Origin: Candidatus Accumulibacter regalis
Lineage (GTDB): Bacteria; Pseudomonadota; Gammaproteobacteria; Burkholderiales; Rhodocyclaceae
Length of the DNA: 39,311 bases
Reading direction: 5' to 3'
Assembly: GCA_000585075.1 (NCBI GenBank)
Contig: JEMY01000006.1
Span: 93,339-132,649, forward strand
Each line of letters starts with the position of its first letter. Position 1 is the first letter of the stretch. This document shows, piece by piece, positions 28,765 through 36,664 of this stretch. A program made the position numbers and the translations under genes. The notes under the pieces were generated by a model. That model was not told the DNA's origin. It worked only from the letters and a program-made list of their open reading frames with translations, and ran no database searches.

Positions 28765-31089
28765 ATGACCGCAGCCAACCACGCATCCACCGCCCAGAGC
28801 GCCGCCCTCGCCAAGGTTTCCGCACCGCCGCTGCCCGCCGCATGGACAGAACGCGTGCAACCCCAATTGGCCGCTGACGAGGAGGTACTGGCCTGGCTGG
28901 AGATCGACCTCGACGCAAGCCTGCGCTTTTCTGCCGGCATCGTAGTCGTCAGCAACGCCCGCCTGATGGCCATGGGGTCTGGCGACGAGAGTGTGCACAG
29001 CTGGCCGTACCAGCCAGGCCTCACCCTGACGCGCAGCGACCACGCCGGGGTCGGCACGCTCGAACTGTGTGCCACCGATGAGCGCCTGGCGCACTGGCGC
29101 TACACGCTCGGCACGGACGTCGCCGCCGGACGGCTGATCGACCACTTCACGCGGCAGTTGAATTTCCACCTCACTGGCAGGCTGCCAGCACCGGCAGCAC
29201 CAGGCGTGTGCCCAAGCTGCGAAACGCCACTCCTCGCCGGCGACGAGCAGTGTCCGGTATGCAGCAAGGAAATTCACCAACCGCCTTCGACCTGGACCCT
29301 GCTCCGCCTTGGCCGCTTCGCGAGACCCTACCGCGGGCAGCTTCTCGCCGGGTTCACGCTCTCGCTGCTGAGCACCGCGGCCACCCTGGTGCCCCCCTAC
29401 CTGACCATGCCGCTGATGGACAAGGTCCTGATCCCCTACCAGAACGGTCAGGCGATCGATCCGGCACTGGTCGCGCTCTATCTCTCCGGCCTGCTCGGCG
29501 CTGCCCTGGTCGCCTGGATCCTCGGCTGGGCACGCACCTACATCCTGGCGCTGGTCTCCGAGCGCATCGGAGCCGACCTGCGCACCGCCACCTACGAACA
29601 CCTGTTGACGCTTTCGCAGGAGTACTTCGGCGGCAAGCGAACCGGCGACCTGATGGCCCGCATCGGCTCGGAGACCGATCGCATCAACATCTTTCTGTCG
29701 TTGCACCTGCTCGATTTCGCCACCGACGTACTGATGATCGTGATGACCACCGCCATCCTCATGTCGATCGACGTCAGACTGGCACTGGTGACCCTCCTGC
29801 CGCTGCCGATCATCGCCTGGCTGATCCACGTCGTGCGCGAGAGACTGCGCACCGGCTTCGAGCGCGTGGACCGCGTGTGGGCGGAAGTGACCAACGTCCT
29901 CGCCGACACCATTCCCGGTATTCGCGTCGTCAAGGCCTTCGCCCAGGAAGCGCGCGAGACCAGCCGTTTCCGCACCGCCAACGCGCACAATCTCGAAGTG
30001 AACGACCGGGTCAACAAGGTTTGGTCGCTGTTTTCGCCAAGCGTCACCCTGCTCACCGAAATAGGCCTGCTCATCGTCTGGGCTTTCGGCATCTGGCAGA
30101 TTGCCAGCGACCACATCACGGTCGGCGTGCTGACCGCATTTCTTGCCTACATCAGCCGCTTCTACCTGCGCCTGGACTCGATGAGCCGCATCGTTTCGGT
30201 CACCCAGAAGGCCGCCGCGGGCGCCAAGCGCATCTTCGATATCCTCGACCACGTGTCCAGCGTTCCCGAGCCGTCAACGCCGGTGCACCTGGCGAAAGTC
30301 ACCGGGCGTATCGAACTGCGCGGCGTCGGCTTCCGCTACGGAACGCGCAGCGTCACCCGCGACATCAGCATCGACATTGCCCCCGGCGAGATGGTCGGCC
30401 TGGTTGGCCACAGCGGCTCCGGAAAGAGCACGCTGGTCAACCTGATCTGCCGCTTCTATGACGTCAGCGAGGGCGCCATCCTGATCGATGGCGTGGACAT
30501 CCGCTCGCTGCCGGTGGCCGAGTACCGCCAGCACATCGGCCTGGTGCTGCAGGAGCCGTTCCTCTTTTTCGGCACCATTGCCGAAAACATCGCCTACGGA
30601 AAGCCCGCGGCGACACGCGCCGAAATCGTCGCCGCCGCCCGCGCCGCGCACGCGCACGAATTCATTCTGCGCCTGCCGCACGGCTACGATTCGCTGGTCG
30701 GCGAACGCGGCCAGGCACTCTCGGGCGGCGAACGACAGCGCATCTCGATCGCCCGCGCGCTGCTCATCGACCCGCCCATCCTGATTCTCGACGAAGCGAC
30801 CTCGTCGGTCGATACGACCACCGAGAAGGAGATCCAGAAAGCCCTCGACAATCTGGTTCGCGGGCGGACCACGATTGCCATCGCGCACCGCCTCTCCACC
30901 CTGCGCGACGCCGATCGCCTGGTCGTTCTCGACCGTGGCAGCGTCGTCGAGGTCGGCAGCCATGACCAGTTGATGGCTTGCGAGGGCCACTACTACCGCC
31001 TCTACCTGGCGCAGGCGCGCAACGTCGACAATGAAGACAGCTTGAGCAGCGTCGAACTCGCACGCGCCGCCGACGGAGAACGCCTGTGA
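28765..31089 (+). CDS. Cyanophycin-metabolism-associated ABC transporter (fused permease-ATPase with zinc ribbon)
   Basis: A 774-residue half-transporter with an unusual N-terminus. Residues about 30-130 form a soluble beta-rich domain (EEVLAWLEIDLDASLRFSAG, VVVSNARLMAM) that resembles a bacterial PH-like domain. A zinc ribbon follows with Cys149, Cys152, Cys163 and Cys166 (CPSCETPLLAGDEQCPVC). About residues 170-480 are the six-helix type I exporter domain. The ATPase has Walker A GHSGSGKST (Lys554), signature LSGGERQRISIARAL, Walker B ILILDEATSSVD and the H-loop IAHRLST. Such proteins are annotated beside cyanophycin genes in proteobacteria; the cargo is unknown. TTG at 28711 is in frame, but ATG 28765 is preferred. 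The stop overlaps the DUF1854 start (GTGA), so the two are coupled. It probably works as a homodimer. Confidence 0.85.
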   Translation: MTAANHASTAQSAALAKVSAPPLPAAWTERVQPQLAADEEVLAWLEIDLDASLRFSAGIVVVSNARLMAMGSGDESVHSWPYQPGLTLTRSDHAGVGTLELCATDERLAHWRYTLGTDVAAGRLIDHFTRQLNFHLTGRLPAPAAPGVCPSCETPLLAGDEQCPVCSKEIHQPPSTWTLLRLGRFARPYRGQLLAGFTLSLLSTAATLVPPYLTMPLMDKVLIPYQNGQAIDPALVALYLSGLLGAALVAWILGWARTYILALVSERIGADLRTATYEHLLTLSQEYFGGKRTGDLMARIGSETDRINIFLSLHLLDFATDVLMIVMTTAILMSIDVRLALVTLLPLPIIAWLIHVVRERLRTGFERVDRVWAEVTNVLADTIPGIRVVKAFAQEARETSRFRTANAHNLEVNDRVNKVWSLFSPSVTLLTEIGLLIVWAFGIWQIASDHITVGVLTAFLAYISRFYLRLDSMSRIVSVTQKAAAGAKRIFDILDHVSSVPEPSTPVHLAKVTGRIELRGVGFRYGTRSVTRDISIDIAPGEMVGLVGHSGSGKSTLVNLICRFYDVSEGAILIDGVDIRSLPVAEYRQHIGLVLQEPFLFFGTIAENIAYGKPAATRAEIVAAARAAHAHEFILRLPHGYDSLVGERGQALSGGERQRISIARALLIDPPILILDEATSSVDTTTEKEIQKALDNLVRGRTTIAIAHRLSTLRDADRLVVLDRGSVVEVGSHDQLMACEGHYYRLYLAQARNVDNEDSLSSVELARAADGERL

Positions 31090-31559
31090 TCACCGCGCCC
31101 GACTATCGCTTGCAACGCAACGCCTTCGGACGACTCGAGCTGACCACTGCCGGCGGCGAGACGCACACCGGAGTGGTGCCTGTGCGCGCCTTCCCGATCA
31201 GCGCTCCTGACGACGGCATCGGCCTGGTCGACCCGCATGGCCGTGAACTGGCGTGGATCGAGCAGCTCAGCGAGCTGCCGGACGAAATGCGTGCGCTGGT
31301 CGAAAGCGAGCTGAGCGGTCGTGAATTCATCCCCGAGATCAGGCGCCTGATCAGCGTCTCGAGTTTTGCCACGCCAAGTACCTGGCAGGTGGAGACCGAT
31401 CGCGGCACGACCACTTTCGTCCTCAAGGGCGAGGAAGACATTCGCCGCCTCGACTCGCCGGCCCTGCTGATCGCCGACAGCCACGGCATTCACTTCCTGA
31501 TCCGCGACCGCTACGCGCTCGATGCACCGAGCCGGCGATTTCTGGACCGCTTCCTGTGA
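31086..31559 (+). CDS. DUF1854 protein associated with cyanophycin metabolism
   Basis: A 157-residue soluble protein without signal peptide or membrane segment. The central pattern (PVRAFPISAPDDGIGLVDPHGRELAWI, ELSGREFIPEI, FVLKGEEDIRRL and the C-terminal DRYALDAPSRRFLDRFL) is that of DUF1854, a family found next to cyanophycin synthetase genes. Its biochemical function is unknown. The start is GTG at 31086, overlapping the transporter stop by four bases, so it is made together with the transporter and may be its cytoplasmic partner (inference). A 160-base spacer with a hairpin follows before the first synthetase gene. Confidence 0.8.
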   Translation: MITAPDYRLQRNAFGRLELTTAGGETHTGVVPVRAFPISAPDDGIGLVDPHGRELAWIEQLSELPDEMRALVESELSGREFIPEIRRLISVSSFATPSTWQVETDRGTTTFVLKGEEDIRRLDSPALLIADSHGIHFLIRDRYALDAPSRRFLDRFL

Positions 31560-31640
31560 ACCTGGCAACGGCAACTGCCGCATCCGACCCTGAGCCCGGT
31601 CAGCCGATTCGCAGCTGCCGCGTTATAGCCACGATAAGCT

Positions 31641-31658
31641 CGCTCGGACCTCCGAGCG
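31641..31658 (+). promoter_or_regulatory. Perfect inverted repeat in the spacer before the shortened synthetase
   Basis: CGCTCGGA and TCCGAGCG form a perfect dyad around a central CC in the 160-base gap (31560-31719). As RNA it would fold with six paired bases and a six-base loop; as DNA it could be an operator half-site pair. No T-run follows, so it is probably not an intrinsic terminator. Confidence 0.4.
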
Positions 31659-31719
31659 GATCACCCGCAGCCCCTCTTGCGCCAAGGCGCGCCCACCCGT
31701 CCGTGCCTGGAATGACCCC

Positions 31720-33891
31720 ATGAAAAACAAAGACATCAAGTTCCTCGAGATCCGCTACCTGCGCGGCCCGAACATCTGGACCTACCGCCCGGTCATCGAG
31801 GCGGTCGTCGATATCGGCGAACTTGAGGACTTCCCGTCGAACACCATCCCCGGCTTCTACGAACGCCTCACCGGGCTGCTTCCGTCGCTGATCGAGCATC
31901 GCTGCAGCTACGGTGAGCGCGGAGGCTTCCTGCGCCGCGTCCAGGAAGGCACCTGGCCGGCGCACATCCTCGAACACGTCACCCTCGAATTGCAGAACCT
32001 CGCCGGCATGCCCGGCGGTTTCGGCAAAGCCCGAGAAACCTCCACCCGTGGCGTGTACAAGGTCGTCGTTCGCGCCTGGCACGACGAGGTGACCCGCGCC
32101 TGCCTGTATTCCGGCCGCGAGCTGCTGCTGGCCGCCATTCACGAGACGCCTTTCGACGTTGCCGCCGCGGTCGCGCACTTGACCGACATGGCCGAGCGCA
32201 AACTGCTCGGACCGAGCACCAGTTGCATCGTCGACGCGGCAACGGCCAAAGACCGGCGCATACCGGCGATTCGCCTGCTCGCCACCGGCAATCTCGTGCA
32301 GCTTGGCTACGGCTCGCGCAGCCGACGTATCTGGACCGCAGAAACCGACCGCACCAGCGCCATTGCCGAGGGCATCTCGCGCGACAAGGACCTGACCAAG
32401 AGCCTGCTCTCGTCGTGCGGCGTACCGGTCCCCGAAGGACGCCTGGTCGACAGCGCCAACGACGCCTGGGAAGCCGCCGAAGACATTGGCTATCCGGTGG
32501 TCGTCAAACCCTCCGACGGCAACCATGCCCGTGGCGTATTCACCAACCTGATGAGCCCCGCAGAAGTCGAGGCGGCGTATGCTGCCGCCGTCACGGAAGG
32601 TAGCGGTGTCATCGTCGAACGCTATGTATGCGGCTCGGAGCACCGCCTGCTGGTCATCGGCGGCAAGCTGGTCGCCGCCGCCCGCGGCGAGACGGCCAAA
32701 GTCACGGGTGACGGCGAGTCGACCATCGACCAGCTGATCGACAGCCAGATCAACTCCGACCCCCGCCGCGGCGCCGAAGAGGAGTATCCGCTGGACATAC
32801 TCTCGCTCAGCGATAACCCGGTCGCCCGACTCGAAGTCACGCGCCAGGGTTTCAGCGGTGATTCGATCCCGCCCGCCGGTCGCGAAGTACTGATCGTGCG
32901 CAGTGGCAACCACACCGACGACATCACCGACAGCGTACACCCCGACACCGCTGCCACCGCGTCACTCGCCGCGCGCATCGTCGGCCTCGACATCGCCGGC
33001 GTAGACCTGGTCTGCGAAGACATTTCCCGGCCGCTCGACGAGCAGCGCGGCGCGATCGTCGAGGTTAACGCCGGCCCCGGGCTGCTCATGCACCTGAAAC
33101 CGGAAAGCGGCGAGCCGCGCCCGGTCGGTCGCGCCATCGTCGAGCAGTTATTCCCCAACGGTGACGACGGCCGCATCCCGGTCATCGGCGTCAGCGGCAG
33201 CTTTGGCAAGACCACCGTCGCCAACCTCGTCGCGCGCTTCCTGACGCTCTCCGGCAAGCATACCGGGCTGGCCTGCAGCGACGGCCTGTTCCTCGATCGG
33301 CGTTGCATCGCCAAGGGCGACAACGCCACCTGGGGAGCAGCCAACCGCATCCTGATGAACCGGGCCGTAGACGCGGCGGTGCTGGAAAATGGCAGCGACA
33401 CCGTTCTCGACGAAGGCCTGGCTTACGATCGCTGCCTGATCGGCGTGATCACCAACGTAGACCCCGCCCGCCATGTTGGCCGCTACCACATCGAAACACC
33501 CGAGCAGGTGTTCACTGTCCTGCGTACCCAGGTGGACCTGGTTCTGCCCGGCGGCGCCGCGGTGCTCAATGCCGGCCATCCCATGCTCGTCGAAATGGCC
33601 GCCCTGTGCGACGGCGAGGTCATTTTCTTTGCCACAGACCCCGAGCAGCCGGCGCTCGTCAACCACCGGGCGCTGGGCAAGCGCGCGGTGTTCGTTCGCG
33701 GGGGACAGGTGGTCCTCGCCAGTGGCAACGACGAGACGCCCATCGTCAGCCTGCAGGGAATACCGCTGACCGATGGTGGCAGCGTCGACTTCGAGATCGA
33801 GAACGTTCTCGCCGCCACCGCCGCGGCGTGGGCGCTGGGCATAGGACCGGAATTGATCCGCACCGGGCTGGAGACCTTCACCGTCGCCTGA
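31720..33891 (+). CDS. Shortened cyanophycin synthetase (CphA2-like / CphA' paralogue)
   Basis: A 723-residue paralogue of the full-length synthetase at 34043. It shares the N-terminal domain (LRGPNIWTYRPVIEAVVDIG) and the ATP-grasp domain (about residues 210-480, with YPVVVKPSDGN and IVEVNAGPGL). The Mur-ligase-like half begins with GSFGKTTV (Lys497) instead of GTNGKTTT, has LENGSDTVLDEGL where the paralogue has LETARGGVLREGL, and stops at about the end of the central domain. The C-terminal Mur domain, with the DYGHNPDA motif of its neighbour, is missing. This resembles cyanobacterial CphA2, which joins beta-Asp-Arg dipeptides using only the ATP-grasp site; whether this protein does so is inference. 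Its stop is clean and the rest lacks frameshifts, so it does not look like recent decay. The Shine-Dalgarno site is weak. Confidence 0.85.
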   Translation: MKNKDIKFLEIRYLRGPNIWTYRPVIEAVVDIGELEDFPSNTIPGFYERLTGLLPSLIEHRCSYGERGGFLRRVQEGTWPAHILEHVTLELQNLAGMPGGFGKARETSTRGVYKVVVRAWHDEVTRACLYSGRELLLAAIHETPFDVAAAVAHLTDMAERKLLGPSTSCIVDAATAKDRRIPAIRLLATGNLVQLGYGSRSRRIWTAETDRTSAIAEGISRDKDLTKSLLSSCGVPVPEGRLVDSANDAWEAAEDIGYPVVVKPSDGNHARGVFTNLMSPAEVEAAYAAAVTEGSGVIVERYVCGSEHRLLVIGGKLVAAARGETAKVTGDGESTIDQLIDSQINSDPRRGAEEEYPLDILSLSDNPVARLEVTRQGFSGDSIPPAGREVLIVRSGNHTDDITDSVHPDTAATASLAARIVGLDIAGVDLVCEDISRPLDEQRGAIVEVNAGPGLLMHLKPESGEPRPVGRAIVEQLFPNGDDGRIPVIGVSGSFGKTTVANLVARFLTLSGKHTGLACSDGLFLDRRCIAKGDNATWGAANRILMNRAVDAAVLENGSDTVLDEGLAYDRCLIGVITNVDPARHVGRYHIETPEQVFTVLRTQVDLVLPGGAAVLNAGHPMLVEMAALCDGEVIFFATDPEQPALVNHRALGKRAVFVRGGQVVLASGNDETPIVSLQGIPLTDGGSVDFEIENVLAATAAAWALGIGPELIRTGLETFTVA

Positions 33892-33926
33892 CGATGATCG
33901 ACTGACCAGCCACCAGGAGTGAAGAA

Positions 33927-33953
33927 ATGAGCCACAGACCGGCCGCGCAATAG
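33927..33953 (+). CDS. Possible eight-codon micro-ORF between the two synthetase genes
   Basis: An ATG at 33927 is preceded by AGGAG nine to ten bases upstream and reads MSHRPAAQ before a TAG at 33951-33953. The surrounding 151-base gap holds no other gene. The ribosome site is better than that of either synthetase, so the short frame may be translated as a leader peptide controlling cphA, or be the remnant of a removed gene start. It may also be chance. Confidence 0.25.
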   Translation: MSHRPAAQ

Positions 33954-34042
33954 CTTGATCGGCGCGCGCCGAACCGGAAACACGGCAGCCACGCGGACCT
34001 AACTGGCCGTCGTCCGCAGCGAAGCAGAAAGGGAAACTGTTC

Positions 34043-36625
34043 ATGGAAGTATCGCGTATCCGCGCTCTGCGCGGCCCCAACCTCTGGAGCCGGCACACGG
34101 CGATCGAGGCGATTGTCTGTTGCGCCGAAGACGAGCGCAGTATCGACGACCTGCCCGGCTTCGAGGATCGTCTGCGCGCGCGCTTTCCGGAACTGGCCAT
34201 GCTGCGCCCGGCGGGTCATGATGAAGCGGTATCGATGGCCCAGGCGCTGGAGTTCGCCGCCCTCGGCCTGCAGGCGCAGGCGGGCTGCCCGGTCACCTTC
34301 AGCCGCACGGCCAGGACGCTGGAAGCCGGCACCTATCAGGTGATCGTCGAATACAGCGAAGAGGTCGTAGGCCGCCTGGCTTTCGAACTTGCCCAGGACC
34401 TCTGCCATACCGCGGTCGACGATGCGCCTTTCGACCTCGACGACGCGCTCAGCCGCTTGCGCGAACTCGACGAGGACGTCCGCCTCGGCCCGAGTACCGG
34501 AGCCATCGTCTATGCGGCGATGGCGCGCAACATCCCTTATCGCCGGCTGACGGAAGGGAGCATGGTCCAGTTCGGCTGGGGCAGTCGCCAGAGACGCATC
34601 CAGGCCGCCGAAACCGATCGCACCAGCGCCGTTGCCGAAGCCATCGCGCAGGACAAGGAACTGAGCAAGATCCTGCTGCACGCGGCCGGCGTCCCGGTTC
34701 CCGCCGGGCGACCGGTATTGAGCGCCGAAGACGCCTGGGCAGCAGCCTGCGAGATCGACGCCCCGGTGGTCGTCAAACCTCAGGATGGTAACCAGGGCAA
34801 GGGGGTCGCCGTCAATCTGGTCAGCCGCGAGCAGATCGAGGCGGCCTACGCAATCGCTTTCCAGGTCAGCGACGAAGTCCTCGTCGAACGTTACATCCCG
34901 GGCCACGACTACCGCCTCCTGGTGGTCGGCGACAAGTTGATCGCCGCCGCCCGCCGCGACCCGCCGCTGGTCGTCGGCGACGGCGTGCACGATATCCGCG
35001 AGCTCGTCGAGCGGGTCAACAACGACCCGCGGCGTGGCGAAGGTCACGCCACCTCCCTGACCCGGATTCGCCTCGACGAAGTCGCCCTGGCACGCCTGGC
35101 GAGCGGCGGGCTGACTCCGGAGTCGGTGCCACCCAGAGGTTCGCGCGTCGTCCTGCGCAATAACGCCAATCTATCGACCGGCGGTACGGCGACGGACGTC
35201 ACCGACGACGTGCATCCCGAGTTTGCCGCGCAGGCGGTTGCCGCGGCACGGACCATCGGCCTCGACATCGCCGGCGTCGACGTCGTCTGTGACAGCGTCC
35301 TGCGGCCGCTCGAGGAACAGGGTGGCGGCATCGTCGAGCTCAACGCCGCGCCAGGGCTGCGCATGCACCTGCAACCGTCGTTCGGCAAGGGGCGACCGGT
35401 GGGCGAAGCGATCATCGGCAACATGTTCGCCGACGGCGACGAAGCACGTATCCCGCTGATTGCGGTGTCGGGAACCAACGGCAAGACGACGACCGTGCGC
35501 CTGATCGCCCACATTCTTGCCGCCCAGGAGCTGCGCGTCGGCATGACCACCACCGACGGCGTCTATGTCGAGGGGCGACGCATCGACACCGGCGACTGCA
35601 GCGGTCCGAAAAGCGCCAGAAACGTCCTCTTCCACCCCGATGTCGACGCTGCAGTTCTGGAGACCGCTCGCGGCGGCGTGCTGCGCGAGGGGCTCGGCTT
35701 CGACCGCTGCGATGTTGCCGTGGTCACCAACATCGGTCTCGGCGACCACCTTGGACTCTCCTACATCAGTACGGTGGAGGATCTGGCGGTGGTCAAGCGG
35801 GTCATCGTTCAGAACGTCAGGCCCGAGACCGGCGTCGCCGTACTCAACGCCGCCGACCCGGTGGTTTCGCGGATGGCCGACGCCTGCCCCGGCAGCGTCA
35901 TCTTCTTCGCTATCGACCGCAATCATCCGCTGATGGCTCTGCACCGCGCACAAAGAAAGCGCGTCGTCTACCGCGACGGCGCTTCGATCGTCGCCTCGGG
36001 AGGCGGCGTCGAACACCGCATCGCGCTGGCCAACATTCCGGTCACCCAGCATGGCGCCATCGGCTTCCAGGTCGAAAACGCGATGGCCGCCATTGCCGCC
36101 GCCTGGGCTATGGCAGTCCCCTGGGAAACGATACACGGCGCTCTGGCCAGTTTCGTCAACGACGCCCAGACGGCGCCCGGCCGCTTCAACGTCTTCAGCT
36201 ATCGCGGCGCCACCCTGGTCGCCGACTACGGCCACAACCCGGACGCCATCCAGGCCCTGGTCGAGGCCATCGACAACCTGCCGGCTCCCCCCGACAGTCG
36301 CCGCTCCGTCGTCATCAGCGGCGCTGGCGACCGGCGTGATGAAGACATCCGCGGCCAGACCGAGATTCTCGGCGGCGCCTTCGATCGCGTCGTTCTCTAC
36401 CAGGATCAGTGCCAGCGCGGACGCGCCGATGGCGAAGTGCTGGCCCTGCTGCAGCAGGGCTTGCTCAACGCCACGCGCGCGTCCGAAGTCCAGGAAGTTC
36501 ATGGCGAGTTTCTGGCGATCGATACCGCCCTTGCCCAATTGCAGCCAGGCGACCTGTGCCTGATCCTGATCGATCAGATAGAGGAGGCGCTCGAACACAT
36601 CGGCAAACGGCTGGCCGAGGGCTGA
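34043..36625 (+). CDS. cphA: Cyanophycin synthetase
   Basis: An 860-residue cytoplasmic enzyme, full family length, that makes multi-L-arginyl-poly-L-aspartate from Asp, Arg and ATP without a ribosome. Order: N-terminal domain (LRGPNLWSRHTAIEAIV), ATP-grasp domain at about 205-465 (APVVVKPQDGNQGKGVAVNL, GHDYRLLVVG, GIVELNAAPGLRMHL), which adds Asp to the backbone, then a Mur-ligase-like domain with P-loop GTNGKTTT (Lys481), GDCSGPKSA, LETARGGVLREGL, TNIGLGDHLG, and its C-terminal part with PGRFNVF and DYGHNPDA, which adds Arg to the side chain. All key motifs are intact, in contrast to the shortened paralogue upstream. AAGGGA lies about nine bases before the ATG. It is the last gene of the plus-strand cluster; only 39 bases separate it from the convergent FapA gene, with no visible terminator. 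Confidence 0.95.
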   Translation: MEVSRIRALRGPNLWSRHTAIEAIVCCAEDERSIDDLPGFEDRLRARFPELAMLRPAGHDEAVSMAQALEFAALGLQAQAGCPVTFSRTARTLEAGTYQVIVEYSEEVVGRLAFELAQDLCHTAVDDAPFDLDDALSRLRELDEDVRLGPSTGAIVYAAMARNIPYRRLTEGSMVQFGWGSRQRRIQAAETDRTSAVAEAIAQDKELSKILLHAAGVPVPAGRPVLSAEDAWAAACEIDAPVVVKPQDGNQGKGVAVNLVSREQIEAAYAIAFQVSDEVLVERYIPGHDYRLLVVGDKLIAAARRDPPLVVGDGVHDIRELVERVNNDPRRGEGHATSLTRIRLDEVALARLASGGLTPESVPPRGSRVVLRNNANLSTGGTATDVTDDVHPEFAAQAVAAARTIGLDIAGVDVVCDSVLRPLEEQGGGIVELNAAPGLRMHLQPSFGKGRPVGEAIIGNMFADGDEARIPLIAVSGTNGKTTTVRLIAHILAAQELRVGMTTTDGVYVEGRRIDTGDCSGPKSARNVLFHPDVDAAVLETARGGVLREGLGFDRCDVAVVTNIGLGDHLGLSYISTVEDLAVVKRVIVQNVRPETGVAVLNAADPVVSRMADACPGSVIFFAIDRNHPLMALHRAQRKRVVYRDGASIVASGGGVEHRIALANIPVTQHGAIGFQVENAMAAIAAAWAMAVPWETIHGALASFVNDAQTAPGRFNVFSYRGATLVADYGHNPDAIQALVEAIDNLPAPPDSRRSVVISGAGDRRDEDIRGQTEILGGAFDRVVLYQDQCQRGRADGEVLALLQQGLLNATRASEVQEVHGEFLAIDTALAQLQPGDLCLILIDQIEEALEHIGKRLAEG

Positions 36626-36664
36626 AACGACCTCTTCTCGCCGCTGCGGACCTGCCGCCGGCCG

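Noticed and set aside
28624-30252. Minus-strand frame of 542 codons opposite the ABC transporter
   Set aside because: It is antisense to a transporter with intact ATPase motifs, and its composition is biased (Gly, Gln, Asp, Val) with no domain pattern.
31600-32940. Minus-strand frame of 446 codons opposite the shortened synthetase
   Set aside because: It mirrors the coding pattern of the real gene; the same shadow recurs opposite the full-length paralogue (33878-35047 and 35171-36598), as expected from shared codon use.
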